Source of the DNA: an uncultured Clostridia bacterium
Lineage (GTDB): Bacteria; Bacillota; Clostridia; Lachnospirales; CAG-274
Length of the DNA: 64,000 nt
NCBI GenBank assembly: GCA_944384195.1
Contig: CALWSK010000004.1
Location: forward strand, 62,001-126,000
Direction of reading: 5' to 3'
Under the pieces are notes generated by a model. It did not search any database, was not told where the DNA came from, and worked only from the letters and a program-made list of their open reading frames with translations. Position 1 is the stretch's first letter, and every line of letters begins with the position of its first letter. Position numbers and translations under genes: made by a program. Below are positions 27,382-35,746 of this stretch, one piece after another.

Positions 27382-28350
27382 CTAGATTTTAATTAGCATA
27401 GAACCCCAAGTAAGTCCGGCTCCAAATCCCGTTATTATTATTTTATCTCCAGAAGATAATAGACCTTGTTTATACATTTCTGCAAGAGCTATAGGTATGC
27501 TACCGGCAGATGTATTGCCATAGTTTTGCATATTTAAGTAAAATTTTTCTAATGGCTGTTTTAATTTTTTTGCTACAACCTCAACAATGCGAAGATTAGC
27601 TTGATGAGGCACTATATATTTTACATCATCAAGTGTTAAATTTGCTTTTTCAAGAAGAGCTTCTATGCTTTTTGGTACTGTTTTTGTAGCAAAATTAAAT
27701 ACATCTCTTCCATTCATTTCTAGAAAAAATTTATCTTGTTTTTCTTCAAGAACAAAAGGATTTTTAACTCCAAGGTGTCCACCTTTTATAGCTTCCCAAG
27801 AGCTTCCATCTGCTTTTATATCTTCTGCTAATATATGATTTTCATCATTTTTACTAAGGAGAACTCCTCCAGCACCATCTCCAAATAAAACGCAGGTAGT
27901 TCTATCTTCCCAATCTATTATTTTAGATAAAACATCTGCTCCTATAACTATAGCATTTTTATACATACCACTTTTTAAAAATTTATCTGCTATAGAAAGA
28001 GCGTATACAAATCCAGAGCAAGCTACATTTATATCAAAAGCAAGAGCTTTTGTATTTAGAGCTCCTTGCACTATGCAAGCTGTAGATGGTGTTAGATAAT
28101 CTGGAGTTATTGTAGCTACTATAATTATATCTATATCATCTGGTGCTATACCAGTTTGCTCTATAAGACCTTTTGCCACATTTATAGCAAGGTCTGAAGT
28201 ATTTTGATTAGTTGTTATCCTTCTGTTTGATATACCCGTTCTAGAATATATCCATTCATCAGAAGTATCTACTATATCTGAAAGCCTATCATTTGATACT
28301 ATATTTTCTGGAACATAGTTTTCAAATGCTAATATTTTTGAACTAAACAT
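27382..28350 (-). CDS. fabH: 3-oxoacyl-[ACP] synthase III FabH
   Basis: A 322-residue initiating condensing enzyme. The triad is Cys111 in DINVACSGFVYAL, His in VPHQANLRI and Asn in NYGNTSAGS. It condenses acetyl-CoA or branched acyl-CoA with malonyl-ACP. SRTGISNRR near residue 36 is a family motif. AAGGAG precedes the ATG. First enzyme gene of the operon, after fabT. Confidence 0.97.
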   Translation of the reverse strand: MFSSKILAFENYVPENIVSNDRLSDIVDTSDEWIYSRTGISNRRITTNQNTSDLAINVAKGLIEQTGIAPDDIDIIIVATITPDYLTPSTACIVQGALNTKALAFDINVACSGFVYALSIADKFLKSGMYKNAIVIGADVLSKIIDWEDRTTCVLFGDGAGGVLLSKNDENHILAEDIKADGSSWEAIKGGHLGVKNPFVLEEKQDKFFLEMNGRDVFNFATKTVPKSIEALLEKANLTLDDVKYIVPHQANLRIVEVVAKKLKQPLEKFYLNMQNYGNTSAGSIPIALAEMYKQGLLSSGDKIIITGFGAGLTWGSMLIKI

Positions 28351-28363
28351 ATTTTTCTCCTTA

Positions 28364-28810
28364 TTAAATCTTAATGTCTTGTTTATGCAATACTTCGCTT
28401 AGCCTATTTAAAGCTCCATTAAAAGCTTCTTTTTCTTGAGAGGTAAGCTCTATAAATATCGCTTTCATTATATTTTCTTTAAACTTTTTATGTAGTCTAA
28501 AAAGTTTTTCTCCTTTTTCTGTGAGCAAAACATTTACAACTCTTTTATCTGTTATAGCTTTTTGTCTAAACACATAGCCTTTTTTTTCTAGATTGTTAAT
28601 AGCTACTGTAAGTGTTCCAAATGTTATGTCAAGCTTTTTTGCAATAGCTCCCATACTGGTTTTTTTGCTACTTCCTATAGCTTCTATCGTCCTAACATCT
28701 TTTGTAGATATGTCTTTATATTTGTTTTTTGTTAAAAACTTTTCTTCTAACTTCATTATATCATAAAAAACACTAGATATAAGCTTATTTACAGTATCTA
28801 TACTTTTCAT
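28364..28810 (-). CDS. fabT: MarR family regulator, FabT-like repressor of fatty acid synthesis
   Basis: A 148-residue MarR protein. The ATG at 28810 is preferred: GGAGG is upstream, while the longer frame from 28825 starts before that site. The winged helix is visible as SMGAIAKKLDITFGTLTVAI with wing KAITDKRVVNVLLTEKGE. Being first in the fab operon directly upstream of fabH is the standard place for FabT, which binds DNA in response to acyl-ACP and represses the operon. A palindrome matching the FabT-type operator lies at the promoter. Confidence 0.9.
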   Translation of the reverse strand: MKSIDTVNKLISSVFYDIMKLEEKFLTKNKYKDISTKDVRTIEAIGSSKKTSMGAIAKKLDITFGTLTVAINNLEKKGYVFRQKAITDKRVVNVLLTEKGEKLFRLHKKFKENIMKAIFIELTSQEKEAFNGALNRLSEVLHKQDIKI

Positions 28811-28850
28811 TTTATAAGCCTCCATATAGTTTCAAAAAATATAAAAATCT

Positions 28851-28863
28851 TTTGATAATCAAA
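28851..28863. promoter_or_regulatory. FabT-type operator
   Basis: TTTGATAATCAAA, two 6-bp arms around one base, resembles the TTTGA-N3-TCAAA operator described for FabT. It abuts the -10 of the minus-strand fab promoter, where binding would block RNA polymerase. Confidence 0.7.
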
Positions 28864-28891
28864 GTATATTATTACTTTAATAAAACGTCAA
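28863..28891 (-). promoter_or_regulatory. Candidate promoter of the fab/acc operon
   Basis: On the minus strand TTGACG (28891-28886) and TATACT (28868-28863) are separated by 17 bp. The -10 abuts the FabT-like palindrome. Confidence 0.6.
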
Positions 28892-29027
28892 GTATTTTTA
28901 TAAACGTTTTTTACCATTTTTATATTTTATTTTTTAAAAAATATTATATATCTTTGCATTTTTTAAGCATTATTACTTTAAGTAGTGGTATAAAATTAGC
29001 TTATAAATATATAAAAGGAGTGATTTT

Positions 29028-29876
29028 ATGCAAGATGAAAAATTTACAAATTCTATAAATATACAATATCCAAGCAGAGAAGATTTTATAGATATAGCTG
29101 TTTTAAATAATAATTTTAGGCTTTTGCAAGAAAAAAAAGCAAGCATAGAAGATATAGAAAAGAGCCTTGAACGGGTAGCTAAAGAAAAAAGTCCCAATAA
29201 TATAGAAAATAATATAGAGAGTATTGCAGAAAAACTAGATAATATAACTAAAATAGTAAAAATAAAAAATAAGAAAAATTTTTGGGAATATCCTAATAAA
29301 CGTATGACATTTAATAGGACAAATATAACTAGTTCAAATCAAGTTTTTTTAGATATAAGAGGAAAGGGAAGACTTTTACACCTTCCTTGTTTTTTGGAAG
29401 AAAAATATATAAATAGTTCTTTTAGATTAAATGGAGTTTTTAAAGTAGAAATAGATGGAGAAGTTCAATATAAACTAACTTTTGAAAATTATCCAGTTAG
29501 TGATAGTAGAACTCTTGGTTTTGGTATAGTAAATAAAAATATATATACAAATGTAAAAACTGGAAATTCTAAAACTAATGAGCATAACGCTCCTATTATA
29601 CAAATTTCTTCTGTAAATACTCCACATATAATTTCTCTTAGTGCTTGTTCTCCAGAAGAAAAAAAGGAATTTAAAATAACATATGTAGATGAATATGTTC
29701 AAGGATATTTTGAAGGGACCTCTTTTTCTAGATATATAGTATTTACAAGGCAACAAGCTATAGATGAACCTATAGAATTTCAAAAGTCTTTAAGAATTAC
29801 TTATCAAGGACAAAATAGAGAAGGTTCAAATATATATTTAGGTTGTGGATATATATATTCTTTAGATGAAATTTAA
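29028..29876 (+). CDS. Phage tail-fibre-like protein
   Basis: A 282-residue protein. The N terminus (PSREDFIDIAVLNNNFRLLQ) resembles the attachment segment found in clostridial phage tail-end proteins, followed by a short coiled coil (about 35-85) and a C-terminal beta-rich domain with no motif I recognise. No signal peptide. It heads a run of five phage-like genes ending in holin and endolysin, so a tail-tip or receptor-binding role is inferred from position rather than from a catalytic motif. AAAGGAG precedes the ATG. Confidence 0.5.
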   Translation: MQDEKFTNSINIQYPSREDFIDIAVLNNNFRLLQEKKASIEDIEKSLERVAKEKSPNNIENNIESIAEKLDNITKIVKIKNKKNFWEYPNKRMTFNRTNITSSNQVFLDIRGKGRLLHLPCFLEEKYINSSFRLNGVFKVEIDGEVQYKLTFENYPVSDSRTLGFGIVNKNIYTNVKTGNSKTNEHNAPIIQISSVNTPHIISLSACSPEEKKEFKITYVDEYVQGYFEGTSFSRYIVFTRQQAIDEPIEFQKSLRITYQGQNREGSNIYLGCGYIYSLDEI

Positions 29877-29890
29877 TTGGAGGTATAAGA

Positions 29891-30085
29891 ATGAAAATAA
29901 AATCTGAAAAGATAGAAAATGGATTTAAAACTATTATTTTTGAAAATGGATTTGTAGTTAAAGAATCTATAATAGATGAAAATATAATAAAAGACAATGG
30001 CTTAGAAAAAACTACAATAGAAGAGAAAATTCTTGCAAATGTAGAATATTCAAATTGTTTATTAGAAATTGAAGGAGGAATTTAG
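29891..30085 (+). CDS. Small phage-associated protein, function unknown
   Basis: A 64-residue acidic protein (KIENGFKTIIFENGFVVKES near the start) with its own GGAGG site 14 bp after the tail-like gene. Not recognised. Small genes of this kind lie between tail and XkdX-like genes in clostridial phages; the start and coding nature are supported by spacing only. Confidence 0.5.
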   Translation: MKIKSEKIENGFKTIIFENGFVVKESIIDENIIKDNGLEKTTIEEKILANVEYSNCLLEIEGGI

Positions 30086-30086
30086 A

Positions 30087-30224
30087 ATGTATCAAATAAT
30101 GAAAAAAATAATATTAAATAAATCTGAGAATAAGAATAATATTCAAAATAAGCTAGATATATTTTTAGCTAAAAATAGAATATCACAACAAGAATATGAA
30201 GAGTTAATGCTTTTACTTAACTAA
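30087..30224 (+). CDS. XkdX-like small phage protein
   Basis: A 45-residue ORF. The ribosome site GGAGGAATTTAG covers the end of the preceding gene. The C-terminal half, KLDIFLAKNRISQQEYEELM, has the pattern of XkdX-family proteins of Bacillus PBSX and relatives, which lie just before holin and lysin genes. The exact role is unknown. Confidence 0.6.
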   Translation: MYQIMKKIILNKSENKNNIQNKLDIFLAKNRISQQEYEELMLLLN

Positions 30225-30234
30225 TGGTGATTAT

Positions 30235-30705
30235 ATGGAATTTAATTTAGAGGCAATAAAACTTAGCCTAGTTTCTCTATTAGGATTTTTTGCTAGTTTT
30301 ATAGGTGAGACGAAAAAACATATTATAGCCTTAGTTATATTAATGATTATAGATACTATATTTGGCTGGATAAAAGGGTTTAAAAAGGGGATTTGGGTAT
30401 CTAAAAAAGCAAAATGGGGAATAGCTGGAAAAATAGCAGAGCTTATATTAGTTCTTCTTTTATATGTTTTAAATTGGGCATTTCAAATAGATTTTATTGT
30501 ATATTTAGGGCTTTATTATTTTATGGTAGTAGAACTTGCTAGCATAATAGAAAATTATTTAGAAATAAATCATAATTTGCCAGAGGGTATATTAGAAGTA
30601 TTAAGAAAGTTACAGTTTAATTTTAGTAAACTTATTTTAGATAGAATAAAAATATTTTTAGACAAAACATTTACAGATGAGGATATAAAAAATGGTAATA
30701 AATAA
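30235..30705 (+). CDS. Phage holin, Cph1/TcdE-like family
   Basis: A 156-residue membrane protein with three to four spans. IMIDTIFGWIKGFKKGIWVSKK-type sequence (residues about 37-60) followed by KWGIAGKIAELILVLLLYV matches the phage_holin_4 family that includes TcdE of Clostridioides. Holins form membrane lesions that release endolysin. It overlaps the amidase gene by 14 bp, the usual lysis-cassette arrangement. Confidence 0.8.
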   Translation: MEFNLEAIKLSLVSLLGFFASFIGETKKHIIALVILMIIDTIFGWIKGFKKGIWVSKKAKWGIAGKIAELILVLLLYVLNWAFQIDFIVYLGLYYFMVVELASIIENYLEINHNLPEGILEVLRKLQFNFSKLILDRIKIFLDKTFTDEDIKNGNK

Positions 30706-31351
30706 ATTATCAGCTGATAAATCAAATTTTAGAGAAGGAAGAAATAAAAAAATAGAATTTTTAGTTATACATTATACTGCTAATGATGGAGATAGTGCAT
30801 TAAGTAATTGTAAATATTTTAAAGGAAAAAATAGAAACTCTTCTGCACATTATTTTGTGGATGAAAATGGAGTATATCAAAGTGTAGAGGATAAAGATAC
30901 TTCTTGGCATTGTGGAACTAAGGGTACATATTATCACACGAAATGTAGAAATGAAAACTCTATTGGTATAGAGCTATGCTCTAAAAAAGATAAATATAAT
31001 AAATTTTATTTTGAAAAGAAAACTTTAGAAAATGCTATATATCTTATTAATTTATTATTAAAAAAATATAATATATCTAAGCAAAATATTTTAAGACATT
31101 ATGATATAACACATAAAAATTGTCCTTTGCCTTTTGTTGAAGATTATAATGCTTGGAAAGACTTTAAAAATGAAATAGGAGATAAAATATATATGAAAGT
31201 TAAAAGAATTGTAGAAATAGATGGAGTAAAAAAAGAGTTTGAGGCTATAAATTTTGAAGATAAAAACTATTACAGCATAAGAGATATAGCAAATTTATTT
31301 GGCAAAAGCATAAGTTATGATAATAAAACTAAAATAACAACCATATTATAA
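30692..31351 (+). CDS. N-acetylmuramoyl-L-alanine amidase (phage endolysin)
   Basis: A 219-residue enzyme. The Amidase_2 domain has zinc ligands in FLVIHYTAND, ILRHYDITH and HKNCPLPF, and IGIELC supplies the conserved glutamate. Residues about 170-219 form a copper-amine-oxidase-N-like (stalk) domain ending YYSIRDIANLFGKSISYD, often found in clostridial lysins. No signal peptide, consistent with release through the adjacent holin. Cuts the amide bond between MurNAc and L-Ala. Followed by a terminator. Confidence 0.88.
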   Translation: MVINKLSADKSNFREGRNKKIEFLVIHYTANDGDSALSNCKYFKGKNRNSSAHYFVDENGVYQSVEDKDTSWHCGTKGTYYHTKCRNENSIGIELCSKKDKYNKFYFEKKTLENAIYLINLLLKKYNISKQNILRHYDITHKNCPLPFVEDYNAWKDFKNEIGDKIYMKVKRIVEIDGVKKEFEAINFEDKNYYSIRDIANLFGKSISYDNKTKITTIL

Positions 31352-31356
31352 AATAT

Positions 31357-31389
31357 AAAAGTCGTATTAAAATTTGATACGGCTTTTTT
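31357..31389 (+). terminator. Intrinsic terminator after the lysis cassette
   Basis: AAAAGTCGTAT (31357-31367) pairs with ATACGGCTTTT (31377-31387) with one G-T wobble and continues into T6. Confidence 0.8.
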
Positions 31390-31646
31390 ATATAATAATT
31401 TTATTTTTATATTTTTAACGAGTATATAATATAAGGGTTTATTATATATAAGATATATTAAACTTTGATTTATAAAATAGTGTAGTTTTGATTTTAGGAT
31501 TATACACATATTTTTTATAAATATAAATTATATTCTAAATATATATTTAATGAATTAAACAAAGATATAATGATTTTTATTCAAAAAAATACATATTTTT
31601 ACATTAAAAATTTTAGATATGATGGAATTTTTATAGATTTTTTATT
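31390..31646. other. AT-rich intergenic DNA
   Basis: Between the lysis cassette and the convergent yyaC gene. No gene, clear repeat or terminator for yyaC seen. Confidence 0.5.
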
Positions 31647-32219
31647 TTATAATTCAAATATTGCTTGCCATAGAGCACTAGCTATTATATCTGCCATATT
31701 TATAACAAGACTTAGACTTGTTTTTGATAAATTCTTGTATTTAAACAGACCTTTTTTATTTACTATACCTTTTATAAAAATGTCACCAACTAAAGTAATA
31801 TTTGCTCCAAAGCTTTCTCTTGCTAAAAGTCCTCCAGATCCAATATTAATAAAATTTATATTATCTTTATGACCTAAAGAGGCATCTATAGCTATTATTA
31901 AAGGATTTTTATGGTTATTATAAATAGTTTTTATAGATGAATTTATATTATGAGCATTTATTGTATTTTCTAAGCTTCCATAAACAAAAACTCTATCTAT
32001 AGAAGGTAAAGTTTTAAGCTTATATCCAACTAAAGGACCTAAGCTATCTCCAACTACTTTATCTGTACCTATACATAAAAAAATAAGTTCTTCTTTGTAT
32101 GTAGGTTGTTTTTTAACAAGTTCTATAAATATTTGTTTAAGCTCTACTAAAGCAAACTTAGAAGAACAGTCTACATAATTTTTTATATTATCTGTATTAT
32201 CTTGTAATATTTTTATCAA
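31647..32219 (-). CDS. yyaC: Spore protease-like protein YyaC
   Basis: A 190-residue member of the YyaC family, distantly related to the germination protease GPR. The two aspartate motifs are visible: CIGTDKVVGDSLGP and IIAIDASLGH, plus GSGGLLARESFG. YyaC is made during sporulation and its role is still unclear. In Bacillus it lies close to soj-spo0J near the origin, which fits parAB earlier in this window. It is divergent from the LysM gene. Confidence 0.88.
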   Translation of the reverse strand: MIKILQDNTDNIKNYVDCSSKFALVELKQIFIELVKKQPTYKEELIFLCIGTDKVVGDSLGPLVGYKLKTLPSIDRVFVYGSLENTINAHNINSSIKTIYNNHKNPLIIAIDASLGHKDNINFINIGSGGLLARESFGANITLVGDIFIKGIVNKKGLFKYKNLSKTSLSLVINMADIIASALWQAIFEL

Positions 32220-32552
32220 TTTTGTATCTCCTTAAAATATTGTATGGTTTTTAACTAAAATATATAATTATTTTAGATATTAGTTTGAGAATAGTATATA
32301 TTTTTTTCAAAAAATAATAAAATATACACTTAAATATGTTTTTGTGTTATTTATTCATTTATTTGTATTTTGTCAATTAATTATAAATGTATATATAATT
32401 TGTAGCCTATATGATAACTATGTAAAAAATTACAAATAAAATGTATAAAAAAAACCTTGACTATCGACTAATTTTTCCATAAAATGTAAAATATATATGA
32501 TAATATTTTCATAAATTAACAAAACTTACATTTTTTATAAGGAGCGTTATTT
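32220..32552. other. Divergent control region yyaC / LysM gene
   Basis: 333 bp without a gene. It holds one strong sigma-A type promoter for the plus strand (entered separately). I looked for Spo0A boxes (TTTGTCGAA) and saw none perfect; the minus-strand yyaC promoter is not obvious and may use a sporulation sigma factor. Confidence 0.5.
32457..32485 (+). promoter_or_regulatory. Sigma-A type promoter of the LysM-kinase-CYTH-spo0A run
   Basis: TTGACT, 17-bp spacer, TAAAAT. It lies 67 bp before the LysM start, leaving a short leader. Confidence 0.75.
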
Positions 32553-33689
32553 ATGAATGAAAAAAACAAAAATTTTGACTTGCCTAAAAACATAAAACAA
32601 ATGGGCAGTATAGACAATAGCTTCAAAATATATATGGAAGATTATGTCTTTACATATTTGCAACAGTATGCCAAAGAAGGAAAAGGAGAAGAGAGAAGCG
32701 CTATTTTAGTAGGAGAGAGTTATAGTGTTGATGGTAGCGAAATTGTATTTATAAGTGGAGCTATAAAGCCAGAACATACTATGCAAGAAAATGGTATTAT
32801 TAAATTTAGTGAAAAATCCTTTGAACATATTGATAAGCAGATACAAAAATATTTTAATGGTCAGAAGATAGTTGGGTGGTTTTATTCTCAACCAGGCTTT
32901 TCAGATTATATAAATGATGAATACATAAAATATCATAAAGAAATTTTTAAAGAAAAAAATCAAGTTTTTTTCCTTAATGACCCACTTGAAAATATAGGTT
33001 GTTTTTATAAGTTTTTAGACAATAATTTTTACAATATAAGCGGTTTTATCATATATTATGAAAAAAACGAGCAAATGAGCGAATATATGCTAAATAATAA
33101 ACCTTTGACAACAAAATCTGAAGAAAAAAGATTTAGAGCAAAAGATGAAAAACTTTTAGATATATCAAGAAAAGCAAATAATCAAAAAAATTCTAATATG
33201 CTAAAAGAATATAAAAAAATGACAAATGTATTTGGCTCGTTAAGTGCAGTTTTATTTTTAGTTTGTTTTATAATGGGTGCTGGGCTTATGCAAAGTGATG
33301 ATAGAATATCTGAGCTTGAAAAAAGGCTAGTAAAATTAGATGAAAGCTATAGATATGTATTATCTGAAGTAAAAAATGATAAAGTTCAAAGTGTTTTTGC
33401 TCAAGATATATCTATGCAAGAAACTACTAATATAGAACAGACTTCTAAAGAAGAAACTAGCATAAAAACAGAAGAAACGACAGAATCAACTACAAAAGTG
33501 GAAACAGTAACACAAAACAACAATGATAAAAAACAATACAAAACTTATGTAGTAGAAGAGGGGGATAGCTTAGAGCTTATAAGTAAAAAAATATATGGGG
33601 ATCGAAAAAAAATTAGTGAGATAATGCAACTTAATAACATTACTGATGCTAATAAAATATTTGTAGGTATGAAAATAAAGCTACCTTAA
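32553..33689 (+). CDS. Membrane protein: degenerate JAMM/MPN-like domain, one span, outside LysM
   Basis: A 378-residue protein with an unusual plan. Residues 25-170 look like a JAB/MPN fold: ERSAILVGES matches the first strand with its glutamate, and IVGWFYSQPGFSDYI matches the GWYHSHPGF block, but both metal-binding histidines are replaced (Tyr111, Gln113). A membrane span (about 226-246) follows, then a coiled coil (250-275), a Thr/Glu-rich linker and a LysM domain (330-378, YVVEEGDSLELISKKIYG). There is no signal peptide, so the MPN-like part should be cytoplasmic and LysM should touch peptidoglycan. It is 25 bp upstream of the kinase gene and probably co-transcribed. The domain match is by eye; function unknown. 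Confidence 0.7.
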   Translation: MNEKNKNFDLPKNIKQMGSIDNSFKIYMEDYVFTYLQQYAKEGKGEERSAILVGESYSVDGSEIVFISGAIKPEHTMQENGIIKFSEKSFEHIDKQIQKYFNGQKIVGWFYSQPGFSDYINDEYIKYHKEIFKEKNQVFFLNDPLENIGCFYKFLDNNFYNISGFIIYYEKNEQMSEYMLNNKPLTTKSEEKRFRAKDEKLLDISRKANNQKNSNMLKEYKKMTNVFGSLSAVLFLVCFIMGAGLMQSDDRISELEKRLVKLDESYRYVLSEVKNDKVQSVFAQDISMQETTNIEQTSKEETSIKTEETTESTTKVETVTQNNNDKKQYKTYVVEEGDSLELISKKIYGDRKKISEIMQLNNITDANKIFVGMKIKLP

Positions 33690-33713
33690 AATAGTTAAAT
33701 GGAGGAATAGATT

Positions 33714-34382
33714 TTGTATTTTAACAAAGAGAGTATTACAGAAGAGATGACTATAGCTTTAGCCCACGAGGTAAAAAATCCACTTGCTCTTATAAAGGCT
33801 AATATTGAACTTTTGGAGCTAGAGAAAGATGTTAATCATTATAGTAGTAATTTTAGAGTTATAAAAAATGAAATAAATAAAATATCAGCTATAATATCAG
33901 ATTTTATGTTATTTTGTAAGCCAACAAAGCAAATAGAAGAAGATAAAATTTTTATATTTGATATGATAGAAGATAATTTAGAAAGATATAAAATTTATGA
34001 GAATATAAAATTTTATTTTAATTGCTATTGTAGTTTTGAAGATATGAATATTTTAGGGGTGGAATCTAAAGTATCTTTACTTCTTACAAATATATATAAA
34101 AATTCTATAGAAGCGATAATAGATGAAGGGATAATTCAAACTACTGTTTATAAACAAGATGAACATTTAGTTGTAGATATAGTGGATAATGGTATAGGAA
34201 TAGATGATAAAATATTACAAAAAGTATATGAGCCATTTTTTACTAATAAAGAAAATGGAAGTGGTCTTGGTATTCCTATATGCAGAAATATAATGAAAGA
34301 TATGGGAGGGAGTTTTGATATATTTAATAATAAGCAAAAAGGTTGTACTGTTAGGCTAAAATTTAAAAGATTTGACATTTAG
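33714..34382 (+). CDS. Soluble sensorless histidine kinase
   Basis: A 222-residue kinase made only of a dimerisation/phosphoacceptor region and an ATPase domain. The H-box is ALAHEVKNPLALI with His18; the N-box NIYKNSIEAI, G1 VDNGIGID and G2 GSGLGIPICRNI are intact. No sensor, PAS or membrane part. A TTG start with GGAGG 9 bp upstream. It lies in the same run as spo0A, which is an orphan regulator in Clostridia and is phosphorylated by orphan kinases; this enzyme is therefore a strong candidate Spo0A kinase or phosphatase (inference). Confidence 0.85.
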   Translation: MYFNKESITEEMTIALAHEVKNPLALIKANIELLELEKDVNHYSSNFRVIKNEINKISAIISDFMLFCKPTKQIEEDKIFIFDMIEDNLERYKIYENIKFYFNCYCSFEDMNILGVESKVSLLLTNIYKNSIEAIIDEGIIQTTVYKQDEHLVVDIVDNGIGIDDKILQKVYEPFFTNKENGSGLGIPICRNIMKDMGGSFDIFNNKQKGCTVRLKFKRFDI

Positions 34383-34389
34383 TTTAGCT

Positions 34390-34420
34390 TAATATATCTT
34401 ATTATAATTAGGATATATTA
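34390..34420. repeat. Inverted repeat before the CYTH gene
   Basis: TAATATATC (34390-34398) and GATATATTA (34412-34420) form a perfect 9-bp arm pair. A TATAAT (34403-34408) lies in the loop and GGAGGG follows directly. It could be an operator over an internal promoter or an RNA hairpin at the ribosome site. Confidence 0.55.
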
Positions 34421-34432
34421 GGAGGGAACTTT

Positions 34433-34891
34433 ATGAAAAGCTTTGAAATAGAAAGAAAATTTTTAGTAAAAGAATTGCCAAACTTAGAAGGCTACAAAAA
34501 GCAATATATAAGACAAGGATATATTTCTACAAATCCGGTTCTTAGAATAAGACAACAAGATAATAATTATATATTTACTTTTAAAGGGAAAGGTGATATA
34601 AAAAGGCTAGAGATAGAAACTGAATTATCAAAAGAAGAATTTGATAATTTGTGGGAAAAAATAGAAGGAAATTCAATAACTAAATATAGATATATTATAC
34701 CACTTTATGATAATTTTGTGGCCCAGCTTGATATATATGAAGATAATTTAAAGGGATTTATGAACATTGAAGTGGAATTTGATAGCTTAGAGCAAGCAAA
34801 TGGTTTTGACATACCTAGTTGGTTTGGAGAAGATATAACAAAAGATATAAGATATACAAATGCATATCTATCAAAAATATCAAAAAAATGA
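34433..34891 (+). CDS. CYTH domain protein (triphosphate-binding phosphatase family)
   Basis: A 152-residue CYTH protein. FEIERKFLV near the N terminus is the ExExK signature, with [18 protein letters not shown] and [11 protein letters not shown] further on. This fold binds inorganic triphosphate or nucleotides in a beta-tunnel; bacterial members are usually tripolyphosphatases, some act as adenylate or thiamine-triphosphate enzymes. Being between a kinase and spo0A is suggestive but the substrate is unknown. Confidence 0.85.
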   Translation: MKSFEIERKFLVKELPNLEGYKKQYIRQGYISTNPVLRIRQQDNNYIFTFKGKGDIKRLEIETELSKEEFDNLWEKIEGNSITKYRYIIPLYDNFVAQLDIYEDNLKGFMNIEVEFDSLEQANGFDIPSWFGEDITKDIRYTNAYLSKISKK

Positions 34892-34914
34892 TAGTAATTT
34901 TAAAGGAGAAGGTT

Positions 34915-35691
34915 ATGGAAAAGAATAAAATAAACGTTTTAATTGCAGATGATAATAAAGATTTTTGTGATGTTTTAAAAAATTATTTAGATAAACAACC
35001 AGATATAAATGTAGTTGGGGTTGCTTTTGATGGAAAAGAAGCTTGTGAAAAAATATTACAAATAAAACCAGATGTAGTATTATTAGATGAAGTTATGCCA
35101 AATTTAGATGGTTTAGGTGTTTTAGAAAAATTAGCAAATAGTAATTTACAAACTATGTTTATTATGTTAACTGCTGTAACGCAAGATAAAGTTACTCAAA
35201 GAGCATTTGCTCTTGGAGCTAGCCATTACATAGCAAAGCCATTTGATATGGAGCTTTTAGTAGCAAGGATAAAACAGCTTAGAGAACCTATAGTAAGTAC
35301 TAAGCTTGAGAATAAAAACGGATTAAATTGTAGTAATATAGATTTAGAAACAAGAGTTACTAATATTTTACACGAAATAGGAGTTCCAGCTCATATAAGA
35401 GGATACCATTATATGAGAGAGGCTATTATTATGGCTATAGGAGATATAGATGTGTTAAATTATATTACAAAAGAGCTATATCCATCTATAGCTAAAAAAT
35501 GTAATACAACACCTAGTAGGGTAGAAAGAGCTATAAGACACGCTATAGAGGTGGCTTGGAGCCGTGGAAGAATAGATGTTATAGATAGTTTATTTGGATA
35601 TACTATAAATAATCATAAAGGAAAACCTACAAATAGTGAATTTATAGCACTTATAGCAGATAGATTAAGACTTGAGCTAAAAGCAAGTTAA
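34915..35691 (+). CDS. spo0A: Sporulation master regulator Spo0A
   Basis: A 258-residue response regulator. I use the ATG at 34915 after AAAGGAG; a longer frame from 34819 runs into the CYTH gene. The receiver has Asp12-Asp13, phospho-acceptor Asp58 in VVLLDEVMP, Thr86 and Lys108 (IAKPFD). The C-terminal Spo0A DNA-binding domain is typical: [36 protein letters not shown] and [16 protein letters not shown]. It controls entry into sporulation through 0A boxes. Normally spoIVB lies just upstream; here kinase and CYTH genes do. Confidence 0.96.
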   Translation: MEKNKINVLIADDNKDFCDVLKNYLDKQPDINVVGVAFDGKEACEKILQIKPDVVLLDEVMPNLDGLGVLEKLANSNLQTMFIMLTAVTQDKVTQRAFALGASHYIAKPFDMELLVARIKQLREPIVSTKLENKNGLNCSNIDLETRVTNILHEIGVPAHIRGYHYMREAIIMAIGDIDVLNYITKELYPSIAKKCNTTPSRVERAIRHAIEVAWSRGRIDVIDSLFGYTINNHKGKPTNSEFIALIADRLRLELKAS

Positions 35692-35716
35692 ATAAAAAAA
35701 TTTAGATATTTAAAAT

Positions 35717-35746
35717 AAAAAGAGTAGATATTTATCTACTCTTTTT
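35717..35746. terminator. Bidirectional terminator between spo0A and yabE
   Basis: AAAAAGAGTAGATA and TATCTACTCTTTTT, a 14-bp complementary pair with A and T tracts on both sides, between convergent genes. Confidence 0.92.
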
